Positions 1 through 10,439 of a stretch of 64,000 bases of DNA are shown one piece after another. Numbering within the stretch: position 1 is the first letter of the stretch; every line of letters begins with the position of its first letter. Location of the stretch: positions 62,001 to 126,000 of the forward strand of contig JAEBDY010000009.1 of the NCBI GenBank assembly GCA_049997955.1. Direction: 5' to 3'. The DNA comes from Umezawaea sp049997955 (lineage in GTDB: Bacteria > Actinomycetota > Actinomycetes > Mycobacteriales > Pseudonocardiaceae). Both the position numbers and the translations under genes were made by a program. A model generated the notes under the pieces. The model was not told the origin of the DNA. It did no database searches and saw only the letters and a program-made list of their open reading frames with translations.

Positions 1-263
1 AGGAGGTCGTCCAGCAGGGCACCGCAATCGGTGTGGACGACCCCGAACCTCGGCACCCTCTCCCACCAGACGGCCGGGTTGTTCCAGAACGAGCCGGACC
101 CCTGGTCGACTCCCTCCAGGCAGCGCAGCCGGGGATGGTCGTCGGGGAGCAGGCGGACGTACTCGATGAGCCGCGCCAAGGCGCCGGGATTGCTCACCGG
201 CACCACGCCGTAGCCGCTCAGGCAGCCTTCGAGTTCGGCGAGGAACTCCGCTTTGAACGTCAC
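1..263 (-). CDS. hypothetical protein, 3' part off the left edge
   Basis: A reading frame open from a GTG (complement of 261-263) to the window edge gives 87 residues beginning MTFKAEFLAELEGCLSG. It contains the acidic, Trp-rich stretch GSFWNNPAVWWERVP. A GAGGTG ribosome site lies about 5 bases upstream of the GTG, which supports the start. I do not recognise the family. Composition (charged, no membrane segment) suggests a soluble protein. The C-terminus is missing because the gene continues to the left of the window. Confidence 0.6.
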   Translation of the reverse strand, partial: MTFKAEFLAELEGCLSGYGVVPVSNPGALARLIEYVRLLPDDHPRLRCLEGVDQGSGSFWNNPAVWWERVPRFGVVHTDCGALLDDL

Positions 264-396
264 GGCACACCTCGATCCGTCCGCTCCGTTGCGGGCGACG
301 CGCCACTGCTACCCCACAACGGTACCGCCGCGGGGGGCGGGCGAAGCTCCTGCTAACGGGCGGTTGTCGGCCACGAGTCGGCAACGACGCCCGCTT

Positions 397-417
397 CACC
401 GTCCTCAGTGGACGGTG
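397..417 (-). terminator. short hairpin after the GntR gene
   Basis: CACCGTCC and GGACGGTG form a perfect 8-bp stem with a 5-base loop just downstream of the GntR stop codon on the minus strand. There is no T-run, so this is a weak or factor-dependent terminator candidate. Confidence 0.35.
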
Positions 418-421
418 CGGC

Positions 422-1231
422 TCACTTCTCGGCCCTCAGCCTGGCCACGAAGCTGAACCGGTCGCCCCGGTACAGGGACCGGACGCGCTCGATGGGCTGG
501 CCGGCGGTGTCGAACGAGACGCGGTGCAGCAGCAGCATCGGCAGCGCGGGGTTGTTGCCGACCAGCAGGGCCTCGCGCGGTGTCGCCAGCACCGTCTCCA
601 GGCGTTCCTCGGCCTCGTCGAACACGACGCCGAAGCGGTCCGTCAGGCAGGAGTAGAGCGAGGTCGTCGCGTCGAAGACGTCCAGCAGGTCGGGGAACCG
701 GGCGACGGACAGGTAGGTCGACTCCAGCCCGATCCGCTCCTCGTCGGCCAGCAGCACGCGTTCCAGGTGCACCACCGGGGCGCCGACGTCGAGCCGGAGG
801 TCGTGCGAGAGCACCTCGTCGGCGGGCAGGAGCTCGCAGGTGATCACGTTGCGGGCGGGCTGAACGCCCTGGCGCAACATGCCCTCGGTGTAGCTGACGA
901 GCGACAGCGGTTGCACGAGCTTCGGCGGGGCGACGAACGTCCCGCTGCCTTGGCGACGTTGCACCTTGCCCTCCAGGACCAGTTCACCGACCGCCTGCCT
1001 CAGTGTCACCCTCGACACGGAGAAGCGTTCGGCCAGCTCGCGCTCGGACGGCAGCACGGTGCCCACTCCGAGTGCGTCGATCAACCACAGCAGTTCGGTC
1101 TTCACGGCGTAGTAGCGGGGAATCCGACCGTGCTCGGGGATACCGGCACGAACCGGGCCGTCCGCCCGATGAGGGGGGACGCGATGCGAAGCAGTCACGA
1201 CCAGTGAGCCTACGTCGCGCACAGTACGCAT
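422..1231 (-). CDS. GntR-family (HutC/DasR-like) transcriptional regulator
   Basis: The 269-residue protein has a GntR winged helix at about residues 45-110 (recognition region LPSERELAERFSVSRVTLRQ) and a UTRA effector domain from about 115 to 260, ending in SLYRGDRFSFVARL. The UTRA part closely resembles the N-acetylglucosamine regulator DasR of Streptomyces (for example LVSYTEGMLRQG and ETVLATPREA), so a phosphorylated sugar ligand is plausible, but the ligand is not proven. The first roughly 30 residues look non-conserved; a GTG at 1198 is an alternative start, and neither start has a strong ribosome site. The gene lies 27 bases downstream of a binding-protein gene on the same strand, so the two are probably cotranscribed. 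Confidence 0.85.
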   Translation of the reverse strand: MRTVRDVGSLVVTASHRVPPHRADGPVRAGIPEHGRIPRYYAVKTELLWLIDALGVGTVLPSERELAERFSVSRVTLRQAVGELVLEGKVQRRQGSGTFVAPPKLVQPLSLVSYTEGMLRQGVQPARNVITCELLPADEVLSHDLRLDVGAPVVHLERVLLADEERIGLESTYLSVARFPDLLDVFDATTSLYSCLTDRFGVVFDEAEERLETVLATPREALLVGNNPALPMLLLHRVSFDTAGQPIERVRSLYRGDRFSFVARLRAEK

Positions 1232-1258
1232 ACGGGTGAAACCGGAGTGTGGACCGTC

Positions 1259-2083
1259 TCAGGAAGCGACGGTGGGTGGGTCCGGGATCACATAACCGGA
1301 CTTGCCGACGTTGTTCTCGATGATCTTCCTCCACTCGCCGCTCTCGATCATCTTCCGCACGGCGTCGACGACCTTCTTCCTGCCCTCGGTGTCGCCCTTG
1401 CGGATCCCGATGCCGTACTCCTCCTTGCTGAACGGCTTGCCGACCACCCGCAGCAGCTCCGGGTTCTGCGCGGCGTAGCCCGCGAGGATCACGTCGTCGG
1501 TGGTCATCGCGTCCGCGTTGTCCGCCAGCACGGCGGTCACGCAGTCGCTGAACTTCGGGTACTCGACGAGTTTCACGTCCTTCGCGAACTCGGTCTTCAC
1601 GTACTCGGCCGACGTGGTCCCCTGGACCGAGCACAACCGCAGAGTGGCGTCGTCATTCAACGATTCCGGACCCGTGATCCGACTGTCCTCCATTCGGACC
1701 AGCAGATCCTGACCGGCCAGGAAGTACGGTCCGACGAAGTCGATGACCTCCTTCCGCTTCTCCGTGATCGAGTAAGTGGAGAGCACCAGATCAACCTGCC
1801 CGGACGTGAGCAACTTCTCGCGATTAGCGGGCTGCGCTTCCTGCCAGGAGATTTGCGCGTCGGAGACGCCCAACTCGTTCGCGACGTACCGCGCGACATC
1901 TACGTCGATACCTCGAAAAGTACCGTCCAGTCTGCGCACACCCAGCCCTGGCTGGTCGTACGAGACGCCGATGATCAAATTGCCCTTGTCTGCCACCGAA
2001 GAACCATCACCGGAGGAACAGGCGCCCGCGAGCAGTAGTGCGGAACAGGCCGCGACCAGGCGCGACAGCAAAACCGGCACCAT
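1259..2083 (-). CDS. extracellular amino-acid-binding lipoprotein (SBP family 3, glutamate-type)
   Basis: The ATG at 2083 is preceded by AGGGGAAG and gives a 274-residue protein with a lipoprotein signal ending in LLLAGAC. The mature part is a family 3 solute-binding protein (LIIGVSYDQPGLGVR, FRGIDVDVARYVANELG, GPYFLAGQDLLVR, MTTDDVILAGYAA). It is a paralogue of the GluB protein at 49254-50141, sharing the order of all these motifs. Unlike gluB it has no permease or ATPase genes beside it and is instead followed by a GntR regulator. It may feed another transporter such as GluACD or act as a sensor; this is inference. An upstream in-frame ATG at 2158 would add 25 residues before the signal peptide and is unlikely. 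Confidence 0.88.
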   Translation of the reverse strand: MVPVLLSRLVAACSALLLAGACSSGDGSSVADKGNLIIGVSYDQPGLGVRRLDGTFRGIDVDVARYVANELGVSDAQISWQEAQPANREKLLTSGQVDLVLSTYSITEKRKEVIDFVGPYFLAGQDLLVRMEDSRITGPESLNDDATLRLCSVQGTTSAEYVKTEFAKDVKLVEYPKFSDCVTAVLADNADAMTTDDVILAGYAAQNPELLRVVGKPFSKEEYGIGIRKGDTEGRKKVVDAVRKMIESGEWRKIIENNVGKSGYVIPDPPTVAS

Positions 2084-2294
2084 TCTTCCCCTCTGCGTAC
2101 CCACTTCGGCGGATGGCACGGCGGTAGGTGTCCGGTAATCGAACACGCGCGCCGTCAATGGCCCGCCGTGATGGCCGGAAATCTAGGCGGAGAAATGGCC
2201 CGCGTCCAGAGCCGAACACGAGATCGACTTCGGAATCGGTCCAGCGCAACCAATCCGCAACAAGGCGGTCGGTGACTGTAATAAGCGAACGCGA

Positions 2295-4976
<2,682 letters not shown>

Positions 4977-5040
4977 CGGTTCCTCTAGTCCTTCGGTTAA
5001 GTCCTAGTACTCGGAGACGCGCGCCGCACGGCAGCGGGCG

Positions 5041-6216
5041 CTAATCCCTGCGGTCGTCGGGGTCCAGACCGTGCAGCGGGAACACCGCGCGGCGGGTGTT
5101 GCGGATCGCCTGGTCCACCGGCGAGTCCACGTCACCGCTCCACGGCGTGTAGTCGGGGTCGGCGTCGTCGGTCATCGACGACGGCAGCGACCAGTCGGGG
5201 GCGAGCCGCGACGCGTGCGACACCCAGCTCGCGGGCAGCGGCACGTTCGGGTCCAGGTCGCGGTCGAGCACGGTCGCCAGCAGGTGCGTCCACGAGCGAG
5301 GCACGACCCGCACCAGCTCGTAGCCACCGCCGCCGAGCGCCAGCCACTTGCCGTCCGCGTACGTCTCGGCCAGGTCGCGCAGCGCCCGGTAGATCGCCCG
5401 GTGCCCGTCGACCGACAGCGCCAGGTCCGCGAGCGGGTCCTCCCGGTGGCTGTCCACCCCGCACTGCGTCACCAGCACCTGCGGCCGGAACGAGCCGAGC
5501 AGACCGGGCACCACGGCGTGGAACGCCCGCAGCCAGTTCCCGTCGCGGGTGCCGGGCGGCAGCGGCAGGTTGACCGCCGTGCCCTCCGCGCCCTTGCCTC
5601 CCAGCTCGGCGGGCCAGCCGGTGCCGGGCCACAGCGTCATCGGGTTCTGGTGCACCGAGATCGTCATGACCCTCGGGTCGTCGTAGAACGCGTTCTGCAC
5701 GCCGTCGCCGTGGTGCACGTCCACGTCGATGTACGCGATCCGGTCGAAACCGTTGTCGAGCAGCCACGAGATCGCCACCGCGCAGTCGTTGTACACGCAG
5801 AAGCCCGCCGCGTGGTCGCTCATGGCGTGGTGCAGCCCGCCCGCGATGCTGACCGCCCGGTCGGCTTCACCGGACGCGATCCGCCGCGCCGCCTCCAACG
5901 ACCCGCCGACGATCAGCGCCGACGCCTCGTGCATCCGCTCGAACACCGGGTTGTCACTGGTCCCGAGCCCGTGACCCACGTCCCAGGCCGAGGACGGAGC
6001 CTCGCGCACGGCGTTCATGTACGACGCCGTGTGCACGCGCTCGATGTCCGCGTCGCTCGCCGACGTGGGCGCGATCAGCCCGACGCCGTCGAGCACGCCG
6101 AGACCGGTCGCGAGCCGGATCGTGAGGTCCAGCCGGACCGGGTTGAGCGGATGCTCCCCGCCGAGGTCGTACCCGAGGAAGGACTGGTCCCAGACGACTG
6201 CGGCTGCCTTGCCCAT
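5041..6216 (-). CDS. acuC: AcuC-type lysine deacetylase (histone deacetylase superfamily)
   Basis: The 391-residue protein is a class I/II zinc deacetylase. It shows GGLHHAMSDHAAGFC (His129-His130), the metal-binding YIDVDVHHGDGVQ (Asp164, Asp166, His168) and ALGGGGYE near residue 300. In Bacillus AcuC removes acetyl groups from acetyl-CoA synthetase to reactivate it. The gene is the first of a two-gene minus-strand unit whose second gene encodes the matching acetyltransferase, which strongly suggests reversible acetylation of acyl-CoA synthetases. It is divergent from the lipoprotein gene at 6385, with 168 bases between them for two promoters. Confidence 0.93.
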   Translation of the reverse strand: MGKAAAVVWDQSFLGYDLGGEHPLNPVRLDLTIRLATGLGVLDGVGLIAPTSASDADIERVHTASYMNAVREAPSSAWDVGHGLGTSDNPVFERMHEASALIVGGSLEAARRIASGEADRAVSIAGGLHHAMSDHAAGFCVYNDCAVAISWLLDNGFDRIAYIDVDVHHGDGVQNAFYDDPRVMTISVHQNPMTLWPGTGWPAELGGKGAEGTAVNLPLPPGTRDGNWLRAFHAVVPGLLGSFRPQVLVTQCGVDSHREDPLADLALSVDGHRAIYRALRDLAETYADGKWLALGGGGYELVRVVPRSWTHLLATVLDRDLDPNVPLPASWVSHASRLAPDWSLPSSMTDDADPDYTPWSGDVDSPVDQAIRNTRRAVFPLHGLDPDDRRD

Positions 6217-6384
6217 GGGTCAAAACCTAACCCAACGCGACGACGCGGGTGGACGGGCGATCACAGGTTGGCAGCCGTTCACCCGAACCGCTGCGAACCT
6301 CCGGGATCGCCCACTTACAGTCCTCCCGACGACGCGGACCCCCACGGATGGAACCGCGTCCAACGGAACGAGGTCAGAGCAGCC

Positions 6385-7002
6385 ATGCACATGCGACGAG
6401 TCCCCGCGCTCACCGCCGTCCTCACCGTGGCCCTGACCATCGGCCTCGGCGGGTGCGCGCAGAAGATCAACGGCATCGCGGTGGTCGCGGCGGACGCGGG
6501 CACGCCCACGACGTCCTCCACGAAGAGCAAGACCACGGCGCCGTCGACCACCGGCAAGACCCCGACCAGCGCCGGGAAGCCGACGACGTCGGCCACGACG
6601 GGCAAGCCGACCGGCAAGATCAAGATCACGACCAAGAAGAAGACCGACGGCTACGTCAGCTGCGAGATCCTCACCCCGGAAGAGGTGGCAGCGGCCGTCG
6701 GAGCCAAGCCGTCCACCACACCGGGCTGCGTCCAGTCCACCTCGGACCCGCTCGTGGTGGTCCTGGTCATGGTCACGCTGCCCGAGTACGAGGGCACCGC
6801 CAGGGAGATCGAGGTCGCGGGCAACACCGCGTACGAGATCAAGGACGGCACGGACTGCTCGGTCATGGTCATGCTCACCGACGACCCCGAGGAGATCACC
6901 TCGGCCTTCCTCGCCTCGGTGACCCCGCTGGACCAGATCGACACCTGCGGGGTAGCCCTCAAACTGGCGACGGCGGGCTTCAACAAGATCCCCAACGCCT
7001 GA
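6385..7002 (+). CDS. secreted lipoprotein, DUF3558-like
   Basis: The ATG at 6385 gives a 205-residue protein with a lipoprotein signal peptide (IGLGGC, lipidated Cys24). A low-complexity Thr/Ser/Lys/Pro linker (about residues 38-85) follows, then a compact domain beginning SCEILTPEEVAAAVG with four cysteines, the pattern of DUF3558 lipoproteins of actinomycetes. Such proteins sit on the outer face of the membrane; the function is unknown. The linker probably spans the cell wall. The gene stands alone between the acuC promoter and a long gene-free stretch. Confidence 0.82.
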   Translation: MHMRRVPALTAVLTVALTIGLGGCAQKINGIAVVAADAGTPTTSSTKSKTTAPSTTGKTPTSAGKPTTSATTGKPTGKIKITTKKKTDGYVSCEILTPEEVAAAVGAKPSTTPGCVQSTSDPLVVVLVMVTLPEYEGTAREIEVAGNTAYEIKDGTDCSVMVMLTDDPEEITSAFLASVTPLDQIDTCGVALKLATAGFNKIPNA

Positions 7003-7052
7003 CCCCGCGTCCGGCCACGATCCCCGAAACGATCTTGGCCAGTCCCGGACAC

Positions 7053-7161
7053 CCGAAACTGTCGTACCCCGTCGCTAGGCTTGAAATCGGGGGGACCCCC
7101 GCCCGCGCGCGAGGGATGGGCCCCCGGATTCGACGCTAGCGGTGGGGTACGACAGTTTCGG
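7053..7161. repeat. 109-bp element with 18-bp perfect terminal inverted repeats
   Basis: CCGAAACTGTCGTACCCC at 7053-7070 is repeated exactly as its reverse complement at 7144-7161. Inside the arms, GTCGCTAGG and CGACGCTAGCG continue an imperfect inverted symmetry, and the centre is GC-rich. It lies 50 bases after the lipoprotein stop codon. The size and termini resemble a MITE or REP-type intergenic element; it could also fold as a long hairpin and act as a bidirectional terminator. Confidence 0.75.
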
Positions 7162-7170
7162 CGGCCGAGA

Positions 7171-7201
7171 TCAGCCTGCTTCGGGGCCGATGGCGGCTGG
7201 G
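7171..7201 (-). repeat. duplicated 3' end of the adjacent sulfurtransferase gene
   Basis: Bases 7171-7201 match 7579-7609 at 28 of 31 positions. They encode the same C-terminal peptide including the stop codon (PAAIGPEAG here, PAATGPEAG in the gene). The offset is 408 bases. It looks like a remnant of a duplication or of an insertion at the gene's 3' end. Confidence 0.7.
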
Positions 7202-7487
7202 GGCGGTGTGCAGGTCAGGTGCGGCACAGACGGTGTGATCCGGAGTCGGTGCCAGTTGGGCGGAGCGGGATCGTCCGAAGCTCCGAGGCCTTGGCCTGCG
7301 TCACTGCTCGCGCGATGAGGCTTGTCGTGGGATCGGGTGGTCGGTTCTTGCCCAAGGCGGATCGTGTCAGTGCCCAGGTGGACCGGTGTCGATGTGCAAG
7401 CGGAGTGATGCCGGTGTCCAGGGCGGCCGCTAGATGAACCCGAGGCACTGGGCACGGGTCGAGTGGTGTCCCCAATTCGTTCGATGA

Positions 7488-7542
7488 GGCAGGCGGCCGC
7501 TTGTGGTCGTCGGAATGTGGCGACCACAAGCAGCCGCCTGTC
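7488..7542 (-). terminator. strong hairpin downstream of sseA
   Basis: AGGCGGCCGCTTGTGGTCG (7491-7509) pairs with its complement at 7521-7539 with a single mismatch around an 11-base loop, and the pairing extends a few bases outward. It lies 37-91 bases after the sulfurtransferase stop on the minus strand, so termination of that transcript is the likely role. There is no T-run. Confidence 0.6.
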
Positions 7543-7578
7543 GAGCGCCGGAGAGGGTCCGGTGAGTAGGCCGGGTGG

Positions 7579-8430
7579 TCAGCCTGCTTCTGGGCCGGTG
7601 GCTGCTGGGCGGTCCGGGTCGGCTGACCAGTTCGACCACGAACCCGCGTAGAGGGTTGCCGGGGTGTCCTTGCCGGTCAGGCCTGCCACCTCCAGGGCAA
7701 GGACGATCGAGGACGCGGTGACGCCCGAGCCGCAGTAGGCGCCGACCGGGGTGTTCGGGGTCACGCCCAGGGTGCGGAAGCGGTCGGCCAGGGCGGTTGC
7801 GGGCAGCCAGTGACCGGTGGCGTCCACGTGTTCGGCGGACGGGGCGTTGAGGGCTCCCGGCACGTGGCCCGGTCTGGGGTCGACCGGTTCGGTTTCGCCG
7901 CGGTAGCGGGCACCCGCCCTGGCGTCCAGGAGCACTCCGGTGCGGGCCAGGGTGGCCGCACCGTCGGCGTCGGTGACCGGCATGGCGCCCGGTCGGACCT
8001 CGACGTCGCCCGGTTCCGGGGTCGGGGACTCCGCGGTGACGGCCCTGGCCTCGGCGGTCCACGCGGCGAAACCGCCGTCCAGGACCGCCACCTCCTGATG
8101 TCCCGCCCAGCGCAGGAGCCACCAGACGCGGGCGGCCACCGAGCCGTCGCCACCGTCGTAGGCGACCACGGGGTGCCCTGAACGGACGCCCGCGGCGCGC
8201 AGCACGCGCTCCAAGGCGGCCGGTTCGGGGAGGGGATGTCTGCCCTCCGGGCCGGGTGGTGAGGAAAGTTCCACGTCCAGGTCCGCGTATGCCGCACCGG
8301 GAATGTGCGCGACCTCGTAGTCTTGACGTCCAGGTGGTCCACCGAGTCGCCAGCGGACGTCGAGAACGACAGGTGGACGGTCACCGTTCAGTGCCGCGGC
8401 GAGGGCTTCGGTGCTGATCAAGGGATGCAC
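7579..8430 (-). CDS. sseA: 3-mercaptopyruvate/thiosulfate sulfurtransferase (double rhodanese)
   Basis: The 283-residue protein has two rhodanese domains. The first (about 1-135) contains VVLDVRWRLGG and PGAAYADLD; the second (about 150-275) carries the catalytic loop YCGSGVTAS with Cys233. CGSGVTA-type loops are typical of the 3-mercaptopyruvate/thiosulfate sulfurtransferase family, which moves sulfane sulfur to thiol acceptors or cyanide in the cytoplasm. I chose GTG at 8430 because AGGA lies 8 bases upstream; a GTG at 8445 is also possible. It is divergent from ideR, with 99 bases between the two starts. Confidence 0.88.
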   Translation of the reverse strand: MHPLISTEALAAALNGDRPPVVLDVRWRLGGPPGRQDYEVAHIPGAAYADLDVELSSPPGPEGRHPLPEPAALERVLRAAGVRSGHPVVAYDGGDGSVAARVWWLLRWAGHQEVAVLDGGFAAWTAEARAVTAESPTPEPGDVEVRPGAMPVTDADGAATLARTGVLLDARAGARYRGETEPVDPRPGHVPGALNAPSAEHVDATGHWLPATALADRFRTLGVTPNTPVGAYCGSGVTASSIVLALEVAGLTGKDTPATLYAGSWSNWSADPDRPAATGPEAG

Positions 8431-8529
8431 GTGACCATCCTGCACCGCCCGCGACCGACCTCGGCACCACACGCGGCCTGTGGTGACCCCGGTGCGACTA
8501 CTGTTGACGACATACGAAGGGGAGCGGGC

Positions 8530-9222
8530 GTGAACGACCTCATCGACACCACGGAGATGTACCTCCGGACGATCTACGAGCTCGAAGAAGAGGGTGTTGT
8601 GCCCCTGCGGGCGCGCATCGCCGAGCGCCTCGGTCAGAGCGGTCCGACCGTGAGCCAGACCGTCGGCCGCATGGAGCGCGACGGTCTCGTCATCGTCGCG
8701 GGCGACCGGCACCTCGAACTCACCGACCAGGGCCGCAACCTGGCCATCGCGGTCATGCGCAAGCACCGGCTGGCGGAGCGCCTCCTCGTCGACATCATCG
8801 GCCTGGAGTGGGAGCACGTCCACAGCGAGGCCTGCCGCTGGGAGCACGTCATGAGCGAGGCGGTCGAGCGCAAGCTCATCAAGCTGCTCGGCAACCCCAC
8901 CACCTCGCCTTATGGCAACCCGATCCCCGGTCTGGACAAGCTGGGCGACGGCGAGCCCGCACCGGCGGCCGAGGCCGACCTGATCCGCATCGACGAGGTC
9001 GCCCGCCGCGGTGGCGGCAAGGTCGAGGTGCGGCGGATCGCCGAGCACATCCAACTCGACCCCGACCTGATGGCCGAGTTGAAGGACGCGGGCGTCGTGC
9101 CCGGCGGGACCGTCGAGGTCGACGCCCTCGCGGGCGCCAAGGTGATCAAGGTCCGCGGCAACGGCAGCAGCGCCACGCTGGACCCGTCCGTCGCCCACGC
9201 CGTCATGGTGCAGGCGCGGTGA
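8530..9222 (+). CDS. ideR: iron-dependent repressor IdeR/DtxR
   Basis: The GTG at 8530 is preceded by AAGGGGAG. The 230-residue protein matches IdeR almost throughout: TTEMYLRTIYELEEEG, winged helix PLRARIAERLGQSGPTVSQT, the metal-binding/dimer region MRKHRLAERLLVDIIGLEWE and HSEACRWEHVMSEAVERKL, and a C-terminal SH3-like domain. With Fe(II) it represses siderophore uptake and synthesis genes and limits iron toxicity. Its stop codon overlaps the galK start (GTGA), so the genes are translationally coupled, an arrangement reminiscent of dtxR-galE in corynebacteria. Confidence 0.95.
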   Translation: MNDLIDTTEMYLRTIYELEEEGVVPLRARIAERLGQSGPTVSQTVGRMERDGLVIVAGDRHLELTDQGRNLAIAVMRKHRLAERLLVDIIGLEWEHVHSEACRWEHVMSEAVERKLIKLLGNPTTSPYGNPIPGLDKLGDGEPAPAAEADLIRIDEVARRGGGKVEVRRIAEHIQLDPDLMAELKDAGVVPGGTVEVDALAGAKVIKVRGNGSSATLDPSVAHAVMVQAR

Positions 9223-10400
9223 CGACGGCCGACCGAGCCGCCGTGGCGTTCCAGCAGGTGTACGGCCGGGTGCCAACGGGCATCTGGTCCGCACCCGGCC
9301 GGGTGAACCTGATCGGCGAGCACACCGACTACAACGACGGCTTCGTGCTGCCGTTCGCGCTCCCCTACCGGATCGCGGTGGCCGCCGCTCCACGTGCCGA
9401 CGGCGTGCTCGCCGTCGGCACGCTCGGCGTGGACGGCAACGTCCAGCAAGCGGACCCGTTCCCGATCGCAGACCTGGAACCCGGCCTCGTGTCGGGCTGG
9501 GCCGCCTACCCCTCCGGGGTCGCGTGGGTGCTGCGGTCGCAGGGCATCGCCGGCGGCGCGGACCTGATGGTCGCGGGCGACGTGCCCGCGGGCGCGGGCC
9601 TGTCTTCGTCGCACGCGCTCGAATGCGCGGTGGCGCTGGCGCTGCTCGGCCTGGCGGGCCTGTCCCCCGACGGTGACGAGGCGTCCTCGCCGACCCGCTC
9701 CGAGATCGCCCGCTGGGTGCAGCGCTCCGAGAACGACTTCGTCGGCGCGCCGACCGGGCTGCTCGACCAGACGGCGTCGCTGTGCTGCGTCGAGGCGCAC
9801 GCGCTGTTCCTCGACGTCCGCTCCGGCAAGTCCGAGCAGGTGCTCTTCGACGCGGCCGCGGCCGGGCTCGAGGTGCTGGTGATCGACACCCGCGCGAGTC
9901 ACTCGCACACCGACGGTGGCTACGGCGCGCGCCGGTCGGGCTGCGAGCGCGCGGCCGAGATCCTCGGGGTGCCCGCGCTGCGCGACATCGAGATCACCGA
10001 ACTGACCGAGACGCTCACCCGCCTCCCCGAGGACCTGCGTCCGCTCGTGCGGCACGTGGTCACCGAGAACGACCGGGTGCTTCGAACGGTGGACCTGTTG
10101 CACACCAACAGGTTGGGTGACATCGGTCCGCTGCTGAGCGCCTCCCACGCGAGTCTGCGCGACGACTACCGGGTGTCGTGCCTCGAACTCGACATCGCGG
10201 TCGACGCGGCCATGGCCGCGGGCGCGCTCGGCGCGCGGATGGTCGGCGGCGGCTTCGGCGGCTCGGCCATCGCGCTGGTGCCGGTCGGCCTGCACCGCGA
10301 CGTGGAGAAGTCCGTCTTCGCCGCGTTCGCCGAACGCTCCCTGCCCAAGCCGAGGCTGTTCACGGCCGTGCCCTCCTCGGGTGCGGGCCGGGACCGCTGA
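9219..10400 (+). CDS. galK: galactokinase
   Basis: The 393-residue GHMP kinase carries all three signatures: the galactokinase signature GRVNLIGEHTDYNDG near residue 28, the ATP loop PAGAGLSSSHALE near residue 125 and the C-terminal GGGFGGSAIAL near residue 345. It phosphorylates galactose to galactose-1-phosphate in the Leloir pathway. The GTG start overlaps the ideR stop by four bases. galE follows 39 bases downstream. No galT is visible in the window, so the uridylyltransferase must lie elsewhere or be replaced. Confidence 0.94.
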   Translation: MTTADRAAVAFQQVYGRVPTGIWSAPGRVNLIGEHTDYNDGFVLPFALPYRIAVAAAPRADGVLAVGTLGVDGNVQQADPFPIADLEPGLVSGWAAYPSGVAWVLRSQGIAGGADLMVAGDVPAGAGLSSSHALECAVALALLGLAGLSPDGDEASSPTRSEIARWVQRSENDFVGAPTGLLDQTASLCCVEAHALFLDVRSGKSEQVLFDAAAAGLEVLVIDTRASHSHTDGGYGARRSGCERAAEILGVPALRDIEITELTETLTRLPEDLRPLVRHVVTENDRVLRTVDLLHTNRLGDIGPLLSASHASLRDDYRVSCLELDIAVDAAMAAGALGARMVGGGFGGSAIALVPVGLHRDVEKSVFAAFAERSLPKPRLFTAVPSSGAGRDR

Positions 10401-10439
10401 GCCTCCTCCCCCTCCAGACGAACGAAAGAGAGAACCACG

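Larger units (their letters stand above)
7162..7578. other. gene-free stretch downstream of the sulfurtransferase gene
   Basis: No convincing gene is seen in these 417 bases. The stretch holds a degenerate copy of the last 31 bases of the sulfurtransferase gene (7171-7201) and a strong hairpin (7488-7542). Several overlapping reading frames exist but look like GC-rich shadow frames, with no ribosome site or family resemblance. Confidence 0.6.
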
